Source of the DNA: Roseomonas haemaphysalidis
GTDB taxonomy: Bacteria; Pseudomonadota; Alphaproteobacteria; Acetobacterales; Acetobacteraceae
NCBI RefSeq assembly: GCF_017355405.1
Contig: NZ_CP061177.1
Span: forward strand, 2,029,001-2,093,000
Reading direction: 5' to 3'
Length of the DNA stretch: 64,000 bases
Of this stretch, positions 41,574-51,218 are shown piece after piece (position 1 is the stretch's first letter; every line of letters begins with the position of its first letter). The translations under genes and the position numbers were made by a program. A model generated the notes under the pieces. The model made no database searches, was not told where the DNA came from, and saw nothing but the letters and a program-made list of their open reading frames with translations.

Positions 41574-42404
41574 ATGCAACATCTGTCCGACCCCGTCTGG
41601 CTGGCCGCGCTGGCGCTCGCCATGGCCTTCACCGGCCTGGTGTCCGGGACGCTCGCGGGGCTGCTCGGCGTTGGCGGTGGCATCGTCATCGTGCCGGTGC
41701 TGTTCAACGTGCTGCCGCTGTTCGGCATTCCCGAGGCGGTGCAGATGAAGCTGGCGGTCGGCACCAGCCTGGCCACCATCATCCCGACCTCCATCGTCTC
41801 TGCCCGCAAGCACTACGCCAAGGGCGCGATCGACGGCACGCTGCTGCGGCGCATCTGGCCCAGCATGGTGCTGGGCGTGGTGCTGGGCACGATCGCCGCC
41901 ATCTGGCTGCATGGCGCGGCGCTGTCGGCGGTGTTCGCGGTGATCGCGCTGCTGGTGGCGCTGAACATGGGCTTCACGGGCGTGGACTTCAAAATCCGCG
42001 ACATCACGCCGCGCGGGCCCGGGCTGTGGGGCATCGGCGGTTTCATTGGCATGATCTCGGCCATGATGGGCATCGGCGGCGGCACGGTGGGCGTGCCGAT
42101 CCTGTCGATGTTCGGCACGCCCATCCGCTCGGCGGTGGCCACCGCCTCCGTGTTCGGGTTGATCATCTCCATCCCGGCCACGGCGGGCTTCATCTATGGC
42201 GGCCTGGGGGTGCAGGACCTGCCGCCATGGTCCATTGGCTATGTGAACCTGATCGGCTTCGCGCTGATCGTGCCGAGCTCCATCCTGGCCACGCCCTGGG
42301 GCGTGAACCTGGCGCACACCATCCCGCCGCTGGCGCTGAAGCGCGCCTTCGCGGTGTTCCTGGCCATCACGGCGGCGCGGATGATCTATTCGCTGGTGAC
42401 CTGA
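41574..42404 (+). CDS. Sulfite exporter TauE/SafE-family permease
   Basis: A 276-residue membrane protein with about eight hydrophobic helices in two repeats. Each repeat holds the family's Gly-rich motif: GLVSGTLAGLLGVGGGIVIV near the start and GMISAMMGIGGGTVGVPIL near the middle. Members move sulfite, sulfoacetate or other organosulfur and C1 compounds. It stands alone. The convergent glycosyltransferase gene ends 21 bases away behind a shared hairpin. It is divergent from the racemase-lysR operon, so it may be a target of that LysR. Confidence 0.9.
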   Translation: MQHLSDPVWLAALALAMAFTGLVSGTLAGLLGVGGGIVIVPVLFNVLPLFGIPEAVQMKLAVGTSLATIIPTSIVSARKHYAKGAIDGTLLRRIWPSMVLGVVLGTIAAIWLHGAALSAVFAVIALLVALNMGFTGVDFKIRDITPRGPGLWGIGGFIGMISAMMGIGGGTVGVPILSMFGTPIRSAVATASVFGLIISIPATAGFIYGGLGVQDLPPWSIGYVNLIGFALIVPSSILATPWGVNLAHTIPPLALKRAFAVFLAITAARMIYSLVT

Positions 42405-42412
42405 GGCACCCG

Positions 42413-42438
42413 CCCGCGCCACCGTTCAGTGGCGCGGG
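42413..42438. terminator. Bidirectional terminator hairpin spanning a stop codon
   Basis: CCCGCGCCAC (42413-42422) pairs perfectly with GTGGCGCGGG (42429-42438), and the 6-base loop holds the stop codon of the convergent glycosyltransferase gene. There is no T-run, but the perfect 10-base GC stem between convergent genes fits a shared terminator. Confidence 0.65.
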
Positions 42439-45400
42439 CCGTGTTCCGGTGGCGTCCAGCAAAGGGTCCAATGGCCGTCCACCGCGCAGTCCAGAAGCTG
42501 CCGGTAGCTTTCGTCCCAGCTCAGCGCGCGGATGCCGCTGGCAGCGGGCGCGAAGCCTGCGGCCACCCAGTCGCGAATGGCCGTGGCCAGCTCGGCCGGC
42601 GTATCGCCGGAGAAGTAGCGCGCATGGTCGCCCGCCACCTCGCGGAAGACGGGCAGGTCGCGTGCCAGCACCGGCAGGCCTGCCTGGGCGGCTTCGATGA
42701 TCGGCAGGCCGAAGCCCTCGTGCCCCGAGGCCATCAGCAGGCCGGAGGCGCCGCGATACAGCAGCTGCAGGTCATCGTCCGAGCAGCCGGACAGCCAGTG
42801 CAGCCGGTCGCCCCGGCCGGCTGCGCGGCGCAGCCGGGCGGCGAACTCCTCCATCTTCCAGCCCTGCTTGCCGACGATGGTCAGGCCCACGTCATGGCCG
42901 TCGTCCCACAGCTCTTCCAGCGCGGCCAGCGCCTGCTGGTGTCCCTTGCGGGGCTCCACCGTGCCGGTCATCAGCAGGGTGGGACGGCGCTTGGCGGCGT
43001 CCAGCGCCGCCTGGACCTCGGGCGAGGACGCCTCCGCCGCCGGCACCGGCCGGAAATCCGCGCCCAGGTGGAACACGCCGATCGGCAGCGGCGCCGCGCG
43101 GGCCACCGGCTCCTCATCCAGCCAGGCCACCAGCTCGTCCGCCACGGCGCGGGAGATGCAGGCAGCGCCATCGGCGATGCCCAGCATCCGCACGTACCAC
43201 TGCTTGATCAGCGCGATCACGTCGGCCGGGAACAGCTGGGGCTGGCGCATCGGCAGCAGGTCGTAGACCACCAGGACAATGCGCGCGCCCTGCAGGCGGG
43301 CGCGGCGCATCTCCTCGAATTCCGGGGCCGTCAGCTCGGCGTTGATGTCGGCGCAAAACAGGATGTCGCCGGGGCCAATGTCCAGCGGCGTTTCCGGCAG
43401 ATCCAGCGGTGCGTGGCCCAGCATGCGCAGCGGCACCGCATGCGTCAGCCGCAACCGGCCCTGCTGCGCGCGCATCGCCTCCCCACGAAAGCCTTCCGGC
43501 GGGGCTTCCAGCACGCGGCGGCCGATCTCGCGCACCACGCGCTGAATGCCTGAGGCACCATCGCGCCGCGCCAGTTCGGAGATGTCCACCAGGAGGCGGG
43601 GGTGCCCGCCGCCGCGCCAGGGCTGCGCGAAGCTGCGGACCACGGCCTGGGCGGCTTGGCTCAGGGCGCCTGGGTAAGGCGCGACTGCCGCTATGCGGCC
43701 CTGCAGGCGGCGTGCCGCGATCAATGCCTGCTGCGCCGCATAGGCCGCCTCGATCGCATCATGATAGCGCAAGGCGATGGCTTCGGGCGCCAGCACGGAA
43801 CACACGAAATCGCGTCCGGCCCGCCCCAGCTCCGCCCTGCGGGCCGGATCGGCCTGCATGTCGCGGATCGCGGCCGCGAGCGCGTCGGCATCCGCCTGCT
43901 CGGGTAACTGCAACACGGCGTCTGGCGGCAGTTCGCCCGCGGAGCCATGCGCATTCACGATCACCGGGACGCCCGCCATCATCGCGTCCGTCACCGCAGC
44001 GGAAGATTCGCCGCGCGACCCGCGTCGCCATTGAACGGCGAGGTCGGCAGCAGCGAGCCAGGCATCGTAGTCCGTCCGCGACAATCGCCCGATGCAGCTG
44101 ATGCCTGCGCCGGCGCTTTCCACTTCGCGCCGCAGTTCCGGCGCGGCATCGCCGGCGAAAACCAGCCGGCCGATCAGGCCGCTGCGTTTCCAGGCCTGGG
44201 CCAGAAGCTGCGGGCACTTCAGCGCAGTCACGCCGCCGAAGCTCACGACCACGAATGCATCGGCTGGCAGGCCCAGGGCCGCTCGCGCCGTCGCGCGGTC
44301 TGGCAACGCGCGGTCCACCTTGATCAGCGGAATGGTCGTGATGCTTTGCGTGGCGGCGGCGCCAAAATGCTTCTCAAGCATCGCGACCCCGTGCCGCGAA
44401 TGCTGGATCACGCCGACCGAGTTCTGCAACACAGGCAGCGAGCAGGGATAATGCGCGAGCGCTGCGTCCAGACCTTGCTCCGACGCGAAGCGCAGCGCGG
44501 GATAGCCGTGCGATTGCAGCAGCACACTGCGGATCTGGTCTGGCTGGCCACGCTCGTGTGCCAGCCAGTTCATGTAGTCCGACAGGAACGCGTCATGCAG
44601 CACCACCATGCCGGGGCAGTTGGGCAGCAGGTCCTCGGTCTGGAAGCGGTGAAAATGCGAATTGCCGACCTGATACAGCACCCGGTCAAATTGCCCCGCC
44701 TGTTGCAGGAACTGGCCGGGCGAAAGCCAGGGGTAGGTGGCGGAGATGCGGATGTCGTCCGTCTCCTGCTCGCTCACCACCGCGATGTCGTAGTGACGCC
44801 CGAGGCTCAGCAGCAGGTCGCGGCTGTAGTCGGCGATGCCGCTGGCGGCCGGCGGCAGCGGTGAAACGAAAGCCAAGCGCTTGCGGGGCAGCAGCACGGA
44901 AACCGGCCGCGGCTGTTCCTTGGCCAGGCGGCGGTCATGGATCTGCTCCAGCGCATCCCAGGCCCGATTGGCGCTGGACTGCCAAGTGAAGGTTCCCGCC
45001 TGCACAGGGCCATAGGCCGCAAGTTCCTGTCGGAATGCGGGGTTCTCCAGCACGCGCCGCATGGTGGCCGCGATGGAATCCGGGTCGGATGGGTCGAAAG
45101 TCGCGTCGTTCCGGCCAATCACCTCGGGCAGGCTGGTGGTGTTGCTGGCGATGGTGGGTGCGCCGCAAGCCATGGCCTCTGCCACCGGAAGGCCGAAGCC
45201 CTCATGCACGGACGGGAAGACGAACAGCGCACAGCTCGAATATAGCCCGTTCAGGTCCTCCTCGCGCACGAAGGGGACGATGACGAAGTTCTCCACCGGT
45301 ACGTCAAGCTGCGCGGCCGTGCGGCGCAGATGTCCTTGGTCCATCTTGCCGACGATCAGCAACTGGTAGCGCGCACGCAGCGCCGCCGGCAGGCGCGCAT

Positions 45401-46139
45401 AGGCCGCAATCAGCCCCGCCTCGTTCTTGCGAATGTCCCCCGCGCCGAGGAACAGGATGAATTCCTCCCGCAGCCCGTAGCGTTTCAGCAGCGTAGTGCG
45501 GCTATCTGGCGTCAGCGCCGCGGGGCGGAACTTCTCACTAATGCCGGCTTGGATGTTGAAAACCCGTTCCGGCGCATAGGGCAGGTGCCTGATGGCCTCG
45601 CCGCGGCTCGAATCCGAGATCGCAAGAAGCCCTTCGCAGAGCGCCATTTCCTGGACGCAGCGATAATACCACCGGGAGGCCTGAGATACCGTGCCGCCGA
45701 AGTATTCGGAATGCCGGATCAGCGGGATCAGGTCGTAGCAGGTGGCGACCACCGGCAGCCGCTCCAGCTCCGGTGGCAGGAGGGTGACGACATCGTCGCC
45801 CAGTCCCTCGAACATGCTGCTGACATGCACCAGATCGGGCTTCAGCGAAGCCAGGAACTGGGCACGCAGCGTTTCCCCGAAGGCCCGCATCGGCGTTTCG
45901 GCGGCGGCGGCGGTGCCGGGCGGGGAATGCCAGGTGCGGATGTTCGCGGCCGGCAAGAGCGGGGCGAACTGCGCGCCCAGCAACTCGGCGGTTTCCGGAA
46001 AGGCACCGTTGGTGGCCACCACGACGTCGTGCCCCCGCGGGGCGCGTGCCATGGCCAGGGCCAGCTCCCGCGAATAGCGGCCGATGCCGCGCGTGTAGCT
46101 GCTGCCCTGCGAACCCTGCAGATCGATGACGAGGCGCAT
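42426..46139 (-). CDS. Three-module glycosyltransferase (GT4/GT-B)
   Basis: A 1237-residue protein with three GT-B modules. Module 1 (about 1-400): RLVIDLQGSQ and TRGIGRY at the start, nucleotide-sugar motif HEGFGLPVAEAMACGAP at 312-328. Module 2 (about 420-800): FVSPLPPAASGIADYS at the start, GGVTALKCPQLL, and a degenerate site RGESSAAVTDAMMAGVP at 709-725. Module 3 (about 848-1225): LVDISELARRDGASGIQR at the start and HEGFGLPIIEAAQAG at 1140-1154. It starts 14 bases after the FkbM gene and is likely cotranscribed. It probably builds a multi-sugar unit of capsule or lipopolysaccharide from cytosolic NDP-sugars. Three modules suggest stepwise transfers by one polypeptide, a role inferred from order, not proven. 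Confidence 0.9.
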   Translation of the reverse strand: MRLVIDLQGSQGSSYTRGIGRYSRELALAMARAPRGHDVVVATNGAFPETAELLGAQFAPLLPAANIRTWHSPPGTAAAAETPMRAFGETLRAQFLASLKPDLVHVSSMFEGLGDDVVTLLPPELERLPVVATCYDLIPLIRHSEYFGGTVSQASRWYYRCVQEMALCEGLLAISDSSRGEAIRHLPYAPERVFNIQAGISEKFRPAALTPDSRTTLLKRYGLREEFILFLGAGDIRKNEAGLIAAYARLPAALRARYQLLIVGKMDQGHLRRTAAQLDVPVENFVIVPFVREEDLNGLYSSCALFVFPSVHEGFGLPVAEAMACGAPTIASNTTSLPEVIGRNDATFDPSDPDSIAATMRRVLENPAFRQELAAYGPVQAGTFTWQSSANRAWDALEQIHDRRLAKEQPRPVSVLLPRKRLAFVSPLPPAASGIADYSRDLLLSLGRHYDIAVVSEQETDDIRISATYPWLSPGQFLQQAGQFDRVLYQVGNSHFHRFQTEDLLPNCPGMVVLHDAFLSDYMNWLAHERGQPDQIRSVLLQSHGYPALRFASEQGLDAALAHYPCSLPVLQNSVGVIQHSRHGVAMLEKHFGAAATQSITTIPLIKVDRALPDRATARAALGLPADAFVVVSFGGVTALKCPQLLAQAWKRSGLIGRLVFAGDAAPELRREVESAGAGISCIGRLSRTDYDAWLAAADLAVQWRRGSRGESSAAVTDAMMAGVPVIVNAHGSAGELPPDAVLQLPEQADADALAAAIRDMQADPARRAELGRAGRDFVCSVLAPEAIALRYHDAIEAAYAAQQALIAARRLQGRIAAVAPYPGALSQAAQAVVRSFAQPWRGGGHPRLLVDISELARRDGASGIQRVVREIGRRVLEAPPEGFRGEAMRAQQGRLRLTHAVPLRMLGHAPLDLPETPLDIGPGDILFCADINAELTAPEFEEMRRARLQGARIVLVVYDLLPMRQPQLFPADVIALIKQWYVRMLGIADGAACISRAVADELVAWLDEEPVARAAPLPIGVFHLGADFRPVPAAEASSPEVQAALDAAKRRPTLLMTGTVEPRKGHQQALAALEELWDDGHDVGLTIVGKQGWKMEEFAARLRRAAGRGDRLHWLSGCSDDDLQLLYRGASGLLMASGHEGFGLPIIEAAQAGLPVLARDLPVFREVAGDHARYFSGDTPAELATAIRDWVAAGFAPAASGIRALSWDESYRQLLDCAVDGHWTLCWTPPEHGPRH

Positions 46140-46153
46140 GAAGTCTGGTTTCC

Positions 46154-47878
46154 TCAGCGGGCTGCGGGGGCGGCGGTGCCACTGGTGGCGAACTGGCGGT
46201 ACAGCCGCGCCTCGTCCTCGCTCAGATCGGCCGGAACCGCCTGCTGCGGCGCCAGCATCTGGGTCAGCTCCTCCATGGTCATGGCCGGTGGCGGCGGGGG
46301 AGGGAGGGCCGCTCGCTCCTCATAGGCACGAAAGCGCAGCGCCAGCCATTCCACCGGCGCGGGCGCGATGCGCCGCGCGAGCTGCGCGCCTTCACGGCTG
46401 CCTGGTACCCGAAGCACCATCCGCATGCCCTGGTGAAAGACTTGGCGTGCCATCTCCTTGGCATCGCGGTGCGGCGCGGAGGGCGCCGGCATGGGGGGCG
46501 GGGCCGGGGCGGGCAACGCCGGTGGCCGCAGCTTCAGCACGCGCCGGCTGTGCCGGATCGGGGCCGTGACACGCCACGACCGGCTGGCGAGCAGGGCGTT
46601 GAGCTGCCGGTTCAGCTCGTCGTAGCTCCCCTTCCAATGCGTCACTTCGTGGCGTTGCCAGGCGACATGGGCCGCCAGCCGCTCTGGCAGGGATTCATCC
46701 AGGATGCCGGGCACGTGGGGGAACTCGATGCCCGATGCCGCTGCCAGGCGGGCCAGGCGCTGTTGCACCGCCCCGCATTCGGCGCGCTGATGCGCCACCT
46801 GCCCCTCGACCGACTTGAGCGTTTGTTCCAGCTCGTCCCGCGCCGTTTCCTCCAGCCGCAGCCGGTCGCGCATCCGTCCGTTGCGGGCCACCTGCGCTTC
46901 ATGCGCCGCAGTCATCGCCTGCAACTGGGTGGCCGCTGCTTCCTGGTCCATGGCGGCCTGCGCCAGCCTGCCTTCGAGGGCTGCCACCTGCGTGTTCAAC
47001 GCCGCGATCTGCTCGCGCAGTTCCGAGATCTGCGTGCGCTGGGCGGCCAGGGCGGCCTCGGCCGTCGCGCCGTGCTCGGCGGCGGCGCGGTGGGCTTCCA
47101 GAGCGTCGGCCAGTTGCCGGTCGCGCTTCAGTAACTCGGCTTCCAGGCCTTCTCCCCACGCTTGCGTCGCCTGCACCTGATCGCGCAGGGTTTCCACGAC
47201 CACCGGCGTGTAGTCATCCAGAATGTTGGCGCCGGCTGTGAGCCTGCCCGCCAGCTCGGAGTGTTCGCGGGCCAGGAAATAAAGGTTCAGGCCATCGAAC
47301 AGGCACCGGTCGTATCCGGCATCGAGCAGCATGGATTCCCAGCCGAGCTCGCTGCGCGCCGTGGTTCCCGGCAGCGTCGCTTCCACGACCACGATCCAGG
47401 GCCGGAACCGCGTGAAATCGGCGCCTTCCAGCACCGCCTGCTCCGCGCCCTCCACGTCGATCTTCAGGAAGTGGATGTCCGCGCCGCCGGCCATGGCGCA
47501 GACATCGGCCATGGTCACACCGCGCACCTCGCGTGCCTCGACCTCGCGCCCCTGGGCAGCAGCTTCCTCCGCGATATTCGGCACCGTGGTGGACAACCCG
47601 GTGCCGGGGACATGCAGAAAGCGGATGGTCCCCGGCTTCGCGGTGACGGCCATGTTGAGGTTGATGTCGCGCGGCCGCCGCTCAACGCAGCGCTCGAAGA
47701 ATTCCCGCGATGGCTCGACGTTGATGCCGCTCCATCCCCGTTCGTAGAAAGCGCGCGTCACCGACAGCTCGTCCGGGTCGCAGGCGCCGACGTCGATGTA
47801 GAAGCCGCTCTCGATATGGCCCAGGGCTCGCCAAAGAATGACGTCCTCACCATTCTGGGCGTAAGAGATAAAGCTCAT
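46154..47878 (-). CDS. FkbM-family methyltransferase with C-terminal coiled coil
   Basis: A 574-residue protein. The N-terminal 210 residues are an FkbM methyltransferase: SFISYAQNGEDVILWRAL, FYIDVGACDPDELSVTRAF (SAM-binding glycine region), INVEPSREFFERC and FLKIDVEGAEQAVLEGADF. Residues about 230-383 form a long coiled coil of heptads rich in Ala, Glu, Gln and Arg (for example LREQIAALNTQVAALEGRL). A basic/Pro-rich region and a tail (about 460-574) follow. Three consecutive ATGs occur; the one at 47878 has AAGGA at the right spacing. It pairs with the triple glycosyltransferase next to it. O-methylation of a surface glycan is likely, with the coiled coil perhaps measuring chain length. That last point is inference. 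Confidence 0.88.
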   Translation of the reverse strand: MSFISYAQNGEDVILWRALGHIESGFYIDVGACDPDELSVTRAFYERGWSGINVEPSREFFERCVERRPRDINLNMAVTAKPGTIRFLHVPGTGLSTTVPNIAEEAAAQGREVEAREVRGVTMADVCAMAGGADIHFLKIDVEGAEQAVLEGADFTRFRPWIVVVEATLPGTTARSELGWESMLLDAGYDRCLFDGLNLYFLAREHSELAGRLTAGANILDDYTPVVVETLRDQVQATQAWGEGLEAELLKRDRQLADALEAHRAAAEHGATAEAALAAQRTQISELREQIAALNTQVAALEGRLAQAAMDQEAAATQLQAMTAAHEAQVARNGRMRDRLRLEETARDELEQTLKSVEGQVAHQRAECGAVQQRLARLAAASGIEFPHVPGILDESLPERLAAHVAWQRHEVTHWKGSYDELNRQLNALLASRSWRVTAPIRHSRRVLKLRPPALPAPAPPPMPAPSAPHRDAKEMARQVFHQGMRMVLRVPGSREGAQLARRIAPAPVEWLALRFRAYEERAALPPPPPPAMTMEELTQMLAPQQAVPADLSEDEARLYRQFATSGTAAPAAR

Positions 47879-48024
47879 CATCATCCTTGGTCAGGGTAAG
47901 GGCTGCGGCGCGATGCCCGTGGCACGGCGTGATGGATAGAGGGGGCGGCGGCTTTGAGACCTCACCGTCATAACAAACTGCGCCGCCACTGCCCAGGCCG
48001 CATGGCCCGGCAGTGCGGGTATGG

Positions 48025-49359
48025 CTAGGCCCGCAACCGGTCCAGCCGGTCACGCACCCGGTACCAGCTTCCCACCATGGGCAGGAACCAGGGCGTGCCG
48101 TCGTAGGTCGGCAGGGTGGGGAAGCGCAGCCCGTCCAGGGCGAAGCCCTGGTTGCCCGCGCCGGCCAGCTTCAGCGCGCAGTTGTGGCCCAGCCAGGATG
48201 CCATGGCGACACCGGACCCCTGGCACCCGGCGGCGTAGTGCACGCCGTCCTGCGCGCCGATATGCGGCAGGAAGTCGAAGGTGAAGGCGACGTTGCCGCT
48301 CCAGGCATGGCTGATGCGAGTCTTTGCCAGCTCGGGGAAGACCTCGCTCATCATGCGGTGCAGGGTGGGTGCGGCCTGCTCGGGCGAGACGTCGCGGAAG
48401 GAGGCGCGGCCGCCCCAGACCACGCGCGTGCCGTCCGGGCTGGCGCGGAAGTAGTTCAGCACCCGGCGGCTTTCGCCCGCCACGCGGCGGGCGGGGAACA
48501 GGCGCTCGATCAGCCCCGGCTCCAGCGGCTCGGTGGCGATGATATAGGAGGCGATGGGCAGCAGCCGCTTGGCCAGCCAGGGCATGGCGCCACCGGCGGA
48601 GCCGCCGCCCGGGCCGCGGGAATAGCCGTTGGTGGCCACCAGCACCGCGTCCGCCATCAGCTCCCCCTTGTCAGTCGCGATCCGGAAGCCGCTGCCCTGG
48701 TGGCCGATGCCCGACACGCGCACCCCGCTGGCCAGCACCGCGCCAGCCCGCTCGGCTGCCCTGGCCAGGCCGCGGGCGTACTTGCCCGGGTGCAGGCTGC
48801 CGGCGCCGTCCGCCACCATGGCGCCGTGGTAGTGGTCGCTGCCCAGCACCTCACGCATCCGCTCGCGCGGCACCATGCGAGTGGGGTGGCCGGTCAGCGC
48901 CGCCAGCCGGTCGGCGCGGGCGGCCATGCCCTGGTAGTCGCGCGGCGTCCAGGCAGCGCTGACGCGGCCGCAGCGGACGTAGTCGCAGTCGATCGCCTCG
49001 CGCGCGATCAGCTCCTCGATGAACGGAAAGCTCGCGGCGGCGGCGTCCATGATGGCGTTGGCCCGTGCCTCGCCATGCTGCTTGGCCAGATCCGTCTTGG
49101 CCAGCTTCAGCCCGCCCGACACCGCGCCGCCGTTGCGGGAAGAGGCGCCCCAGCCGATCCGCTCGGCATCCAGCACCAGCACCTCGTGGCCCAGCCGGCG
49201 CAGCGTCAGCGCGGCCGAAAGCCCGGCATAGCCGCCGCCCACCACCACGACGCCCGCCCGGCCGGGCAGCGGCGTGTCGCGCGGTTCGGGCTCGGCGGCG
49301 TCCCACCAGTAGGGGCGGGCGGCGAAGCCGGGGGCGCGGAGGGCGTCGGGGATGCTCAT
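48025..49359 (-). CDS. FAD-dependent oxidoreductase (DAO / gamma-glutamylputrescine-oxidase-like)
   Basis: A 444-residue flavoprotein of the D-amino-acid-oxidase family. VVVVGGGYAGLSAALTLRRL is the N-terminal FAD Rossmann motif, followed by VLDAERIGWGASSRNGG, the block that closes over the flavin. A C-terminal GCQGSGVAMASWLGHNC is the second FAD contact. These match OrdL/PuuB-type amine or amino-acid oxidases. No signal peptide is present. It is divergent from ghrA across about 140 bases, and ghrA would reduce the glyoxylate or hydroxypyruvate that such an oxidase could release. The substrate is not set by sequence. Confidence 0.85.
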   Translation of the reverse strand: MSIPDALRAPGFAARPYWWDAAEPEPRDTPLPGRAGVVVVGGGYAGLSAALTLRRLGHEVLVLDAERIGWGASSRNGGAVSGGLKLAKTDLAKQHGEARANAIMDAAAASFPFIEELIAREAIDCDYVRCGRVSAAWTPRDYQGMAARADRLAALTGHPTRMVPRERMREVLGSDHYHGAMVADGAGSLHPGKYARGLARAAERAGAVLASGVRVSGIGHQGSGFRIATDKGELMADAVLVATNGYSRGPGGGSAGGAMPWLAKRLLPIASYIIATEPLEPGLIERLFPARRVAGESRRVLNYFRASPDGTRVVWGGRASFRDVSPEQAAPTLHRMMSEVFPELAKTRISHAWSGNVAFTFDFLPHIGAQDGVHYAAGCQGSGVAMASWLGHNCALKLAGAGNQGFALDGLRFPTLPTYDGTPWFLPMVGSWYRVRDRLDRLRA

Positions 49360-49498
49360 GGCGGGGCGGAATCTTTCGGCAGCGGCACCTCAGGCTTGGC
49401 CCCAGCCGGCGGGGCTGGCAAGGGGGAGGCCTTTACCGCGCCTCCCGTCCTGGGCAGTGTGCGCTGCAACACTCCTCCAGCCGAAGGTGGCGCCGACC

Positions 49499-50437
49499 GT
49501 GTTGCTTCTGGTGAAATCCGGTGGTCCGAAGGCCGTGCCCGATTGGCAGAGCTGCTTTCGCCGCCACGACCCGCGCCTGGACGTCCGCTGCTGGACCGAC
49601 CCCGGGGTCGACCCCGCCGCCGTCCGCTACGTGGTGGTCTGGGAGCCCGAGGAAGGGCGCCTGTCGGCGATGACGGGGCTGCGCGCCGTCTTTTCCTCGG
49701 CCGCTGGCGTCGACCACATCACCCGCGTGGCGGACTGGCCGCGCCACCTGCCGCTGGTCCGCATGGGCGGCGACGACACGGCGCAGCGCATGGGCGAATA
49801 CATTTCCTGGTCCTGCCTCAGCCTGCTGCGCGACGCCCGCACCTTCGCCCTGGCGCAGCCGGAGGGACGCTGGGCCCACCGCGAAACCCGCTTCTCGGCG
49901 CCGCAGCGCACCGTGGGCATTCTGGGGCTGGGCAACCTCGGCGCCGCGGCGGCGCGGATGCTGCAGGGCCTGGGCTTTCCGGTGCGCGGCTGGTCGCGCT
50001 CCCGCAAGGCGCTGCCCGGCGTGGAAAGCTTTGCCGGCGCGGAGGAACTGCCCGCCTTTCTGGCCGGAACCGACATCCTGGTCTGCCTGCTGCCTTCCAC
50101 CCCCGAGACGGCCGGGCTGATCGGCGCCGAGCTGCTGGTGCAACTGCCCGCCGGCGCCGGGCTGGTCAGCGCCGGGCGCGGCCAGCACGTGGTGGAGCCG
50201 GACCTCGTGGCAGCACTCGATTCCGGCCACCTGTCCGGCGCGGTGATGGATGTCTTCGCCACCGAGCCGCTGCCGCCGGACAGCCCCCTGTGGCGCCACC
50301 CGCGCATCACCGTCACGCCGCACATCGCCTCCATGGCCAGCCGGCAGGAACGCGCCCGCTATGTCGCGGAAGCGATCGCGGCGCAGGAAGCCGGCCGCCC
50401 GCTGCCCAATCTCTTTGACCCCGCCAAGGGATACTGA
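49499..50437 (+). CDS. ghrA: Glyoxylate/hydroxypyruvate reductase A
   Basis: A 312-residue D-2-hydroxyacid dehydrogenase, the same length as E. coli GhrA. The Rossmann motif is RTVGILGLGNLGAAAARMLQ. The NAD(P) 2'-phosphate side reads GWSRSRKALPGV, and CLLPSTPETAGLIGA is followed by VSAGRGQHVVEPDL. The catalytic His lies in RHPRITVTPHIASM. The best start is GTG 49499, with GAAGG 12 bases upstream; GTG 49487 is the alternative. It leads a plus-strand run with a class II aldolase 5 bases later. Reduction of glyoxylate or hydroxypyruvate to glycolate or glycerate is the expected reaction. Confidence 0.85.
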   Translation: MLLLVKSGGPKAVPDWQSCFRRHDPRLDVRCWTDPGVDPAAVRYVVVWEPEEGRLSAMTGLRAVFSSAAGVDHITRVADWPRHLPLVRMGGDDTAQRMGEYISWSCLSLLRDARTFALAQPEGRWAHRETRFSAPQRTVGILGLGNLGAAAARMLQGLGFPVRGWSRSRKALPGVESFAGAEELPAFLAGTDILVCLLPSTPETAGLIGAELLVQLPAGAGLVSAGRGQHVVEPDLVAALDSGHLSGAVMDVFATEPLPPDSPLWRHPRITVTPHIASMASRQERARYVAEAIAAQEAGRPLPNLFDPAKGY

Positions 50438-50441
50438 GCCC

Positions 50442-51218
50442 ATGCTGACCCCGCCGCCGCTGCCCCCCGTCCGCCCCGACCCGCTGCACGTGCCGACCGA
50501 GCAGGAGCTGCGCCAGGACCTGGCCTGCGCCTACCGCCTGCTGGCGCATTTCGGCATGACCGACCTGGTCTACACCCACCTGTCCGTGCGCGTGCCGGGC
50601 GAGGGGCACCGCTTTCTGGTCAACCCCTACGGCCTGATGTTCGAGGAGATCACCGCCTCCTCCCTGGTGCTGGTGGATGCCGAGGGGCAGCCGGCGCAGG
50701 AGACCTCCTGGCCGGTCAACCCGGCAGGCTTCGTGATCCATTCCGCCCTGCACCTGGGCAGCGAGCGGGCGCAGTGCGTGATGCACACCCACACCTTGGC
50801 CGGCATGACGGTGGCGGCGACCGGCTGCGGCATCCTGCCGCTCAACCAGATGAACATGGAGTTCACCGACCGGGTGGCGATCCATGAATACGAGGGCATC
50901 GCCGCCGACGACAACCTGGACGAGCGCGAGCGGCTGGTGCGCGACATGGGCGACAAGCCCTGCCTGATCCTGCGCAACCACGGGCTGCTGACCATCGGCC
51001 GCACGGTGGCCGAGGCTTTCTACTGGATGTACTACCTGGAGCAGTCCTGCCGCATCCAGGTGGCGGCCCAGTCCACCGGCGCGCCGCTGTCCATGCCATC
51101 GCCCGAGATGGTGGCCCGCGTGCGCGCCCAGGCCAAGGACAGCCCCACCAAGGGCTGGCTGCCGTGGCAGGCGCTGAAGCGCAAGATGGACCGCGACCAG
51201 CCGGACTACCGCGCGTGA
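50442..51218 (+). CDS. Class II aldolase/adducin family protein
   Basis: A 258-residue zinc-dependent aldolase-fold protein. Metal and substrate blocks are LVYTHLSVRVPGEGHRFLVN, VIHSALHLGSERAQCVMHTH and LILRNHGLLTIGRTVAEAF. HTH supplies two His ligands and NHG the third. Members act as fuculose/ribulose phosphate aldolases or decarboxylating enzymes for small hydroxyacids. It follows ghrA by 5 bases and its stop overlaps the GTG of the ABC ATPase. A paralogue lies beyond the ATPase at 52419. The substrate is unknown, though ghrA suggests a C2-C3 product. Confidence 0.9.
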   Translation: MLTPPPLPPVRPDPLHVPTEQELRQDLACAYRLLAHFGMTDLVYTHLSVRVPGEGHRFLVNPYGLMFEEITASSLVLVDAEGQPAQETSWPVNPAGFVIHSALHLGSERAQCVMHTHTLAGMTVAATGCGILPLNQMNMEFTDRVAIHEYEGIAADDNLDERERLVRDMGDKPCLILRNHGLLTIGRTVAEAFYWMYYLEQSCRIQVAAQSTGAPLSMPSPEMVARVRAQAKDSPTKGWLPWQALKRKMDRDQPDYRA

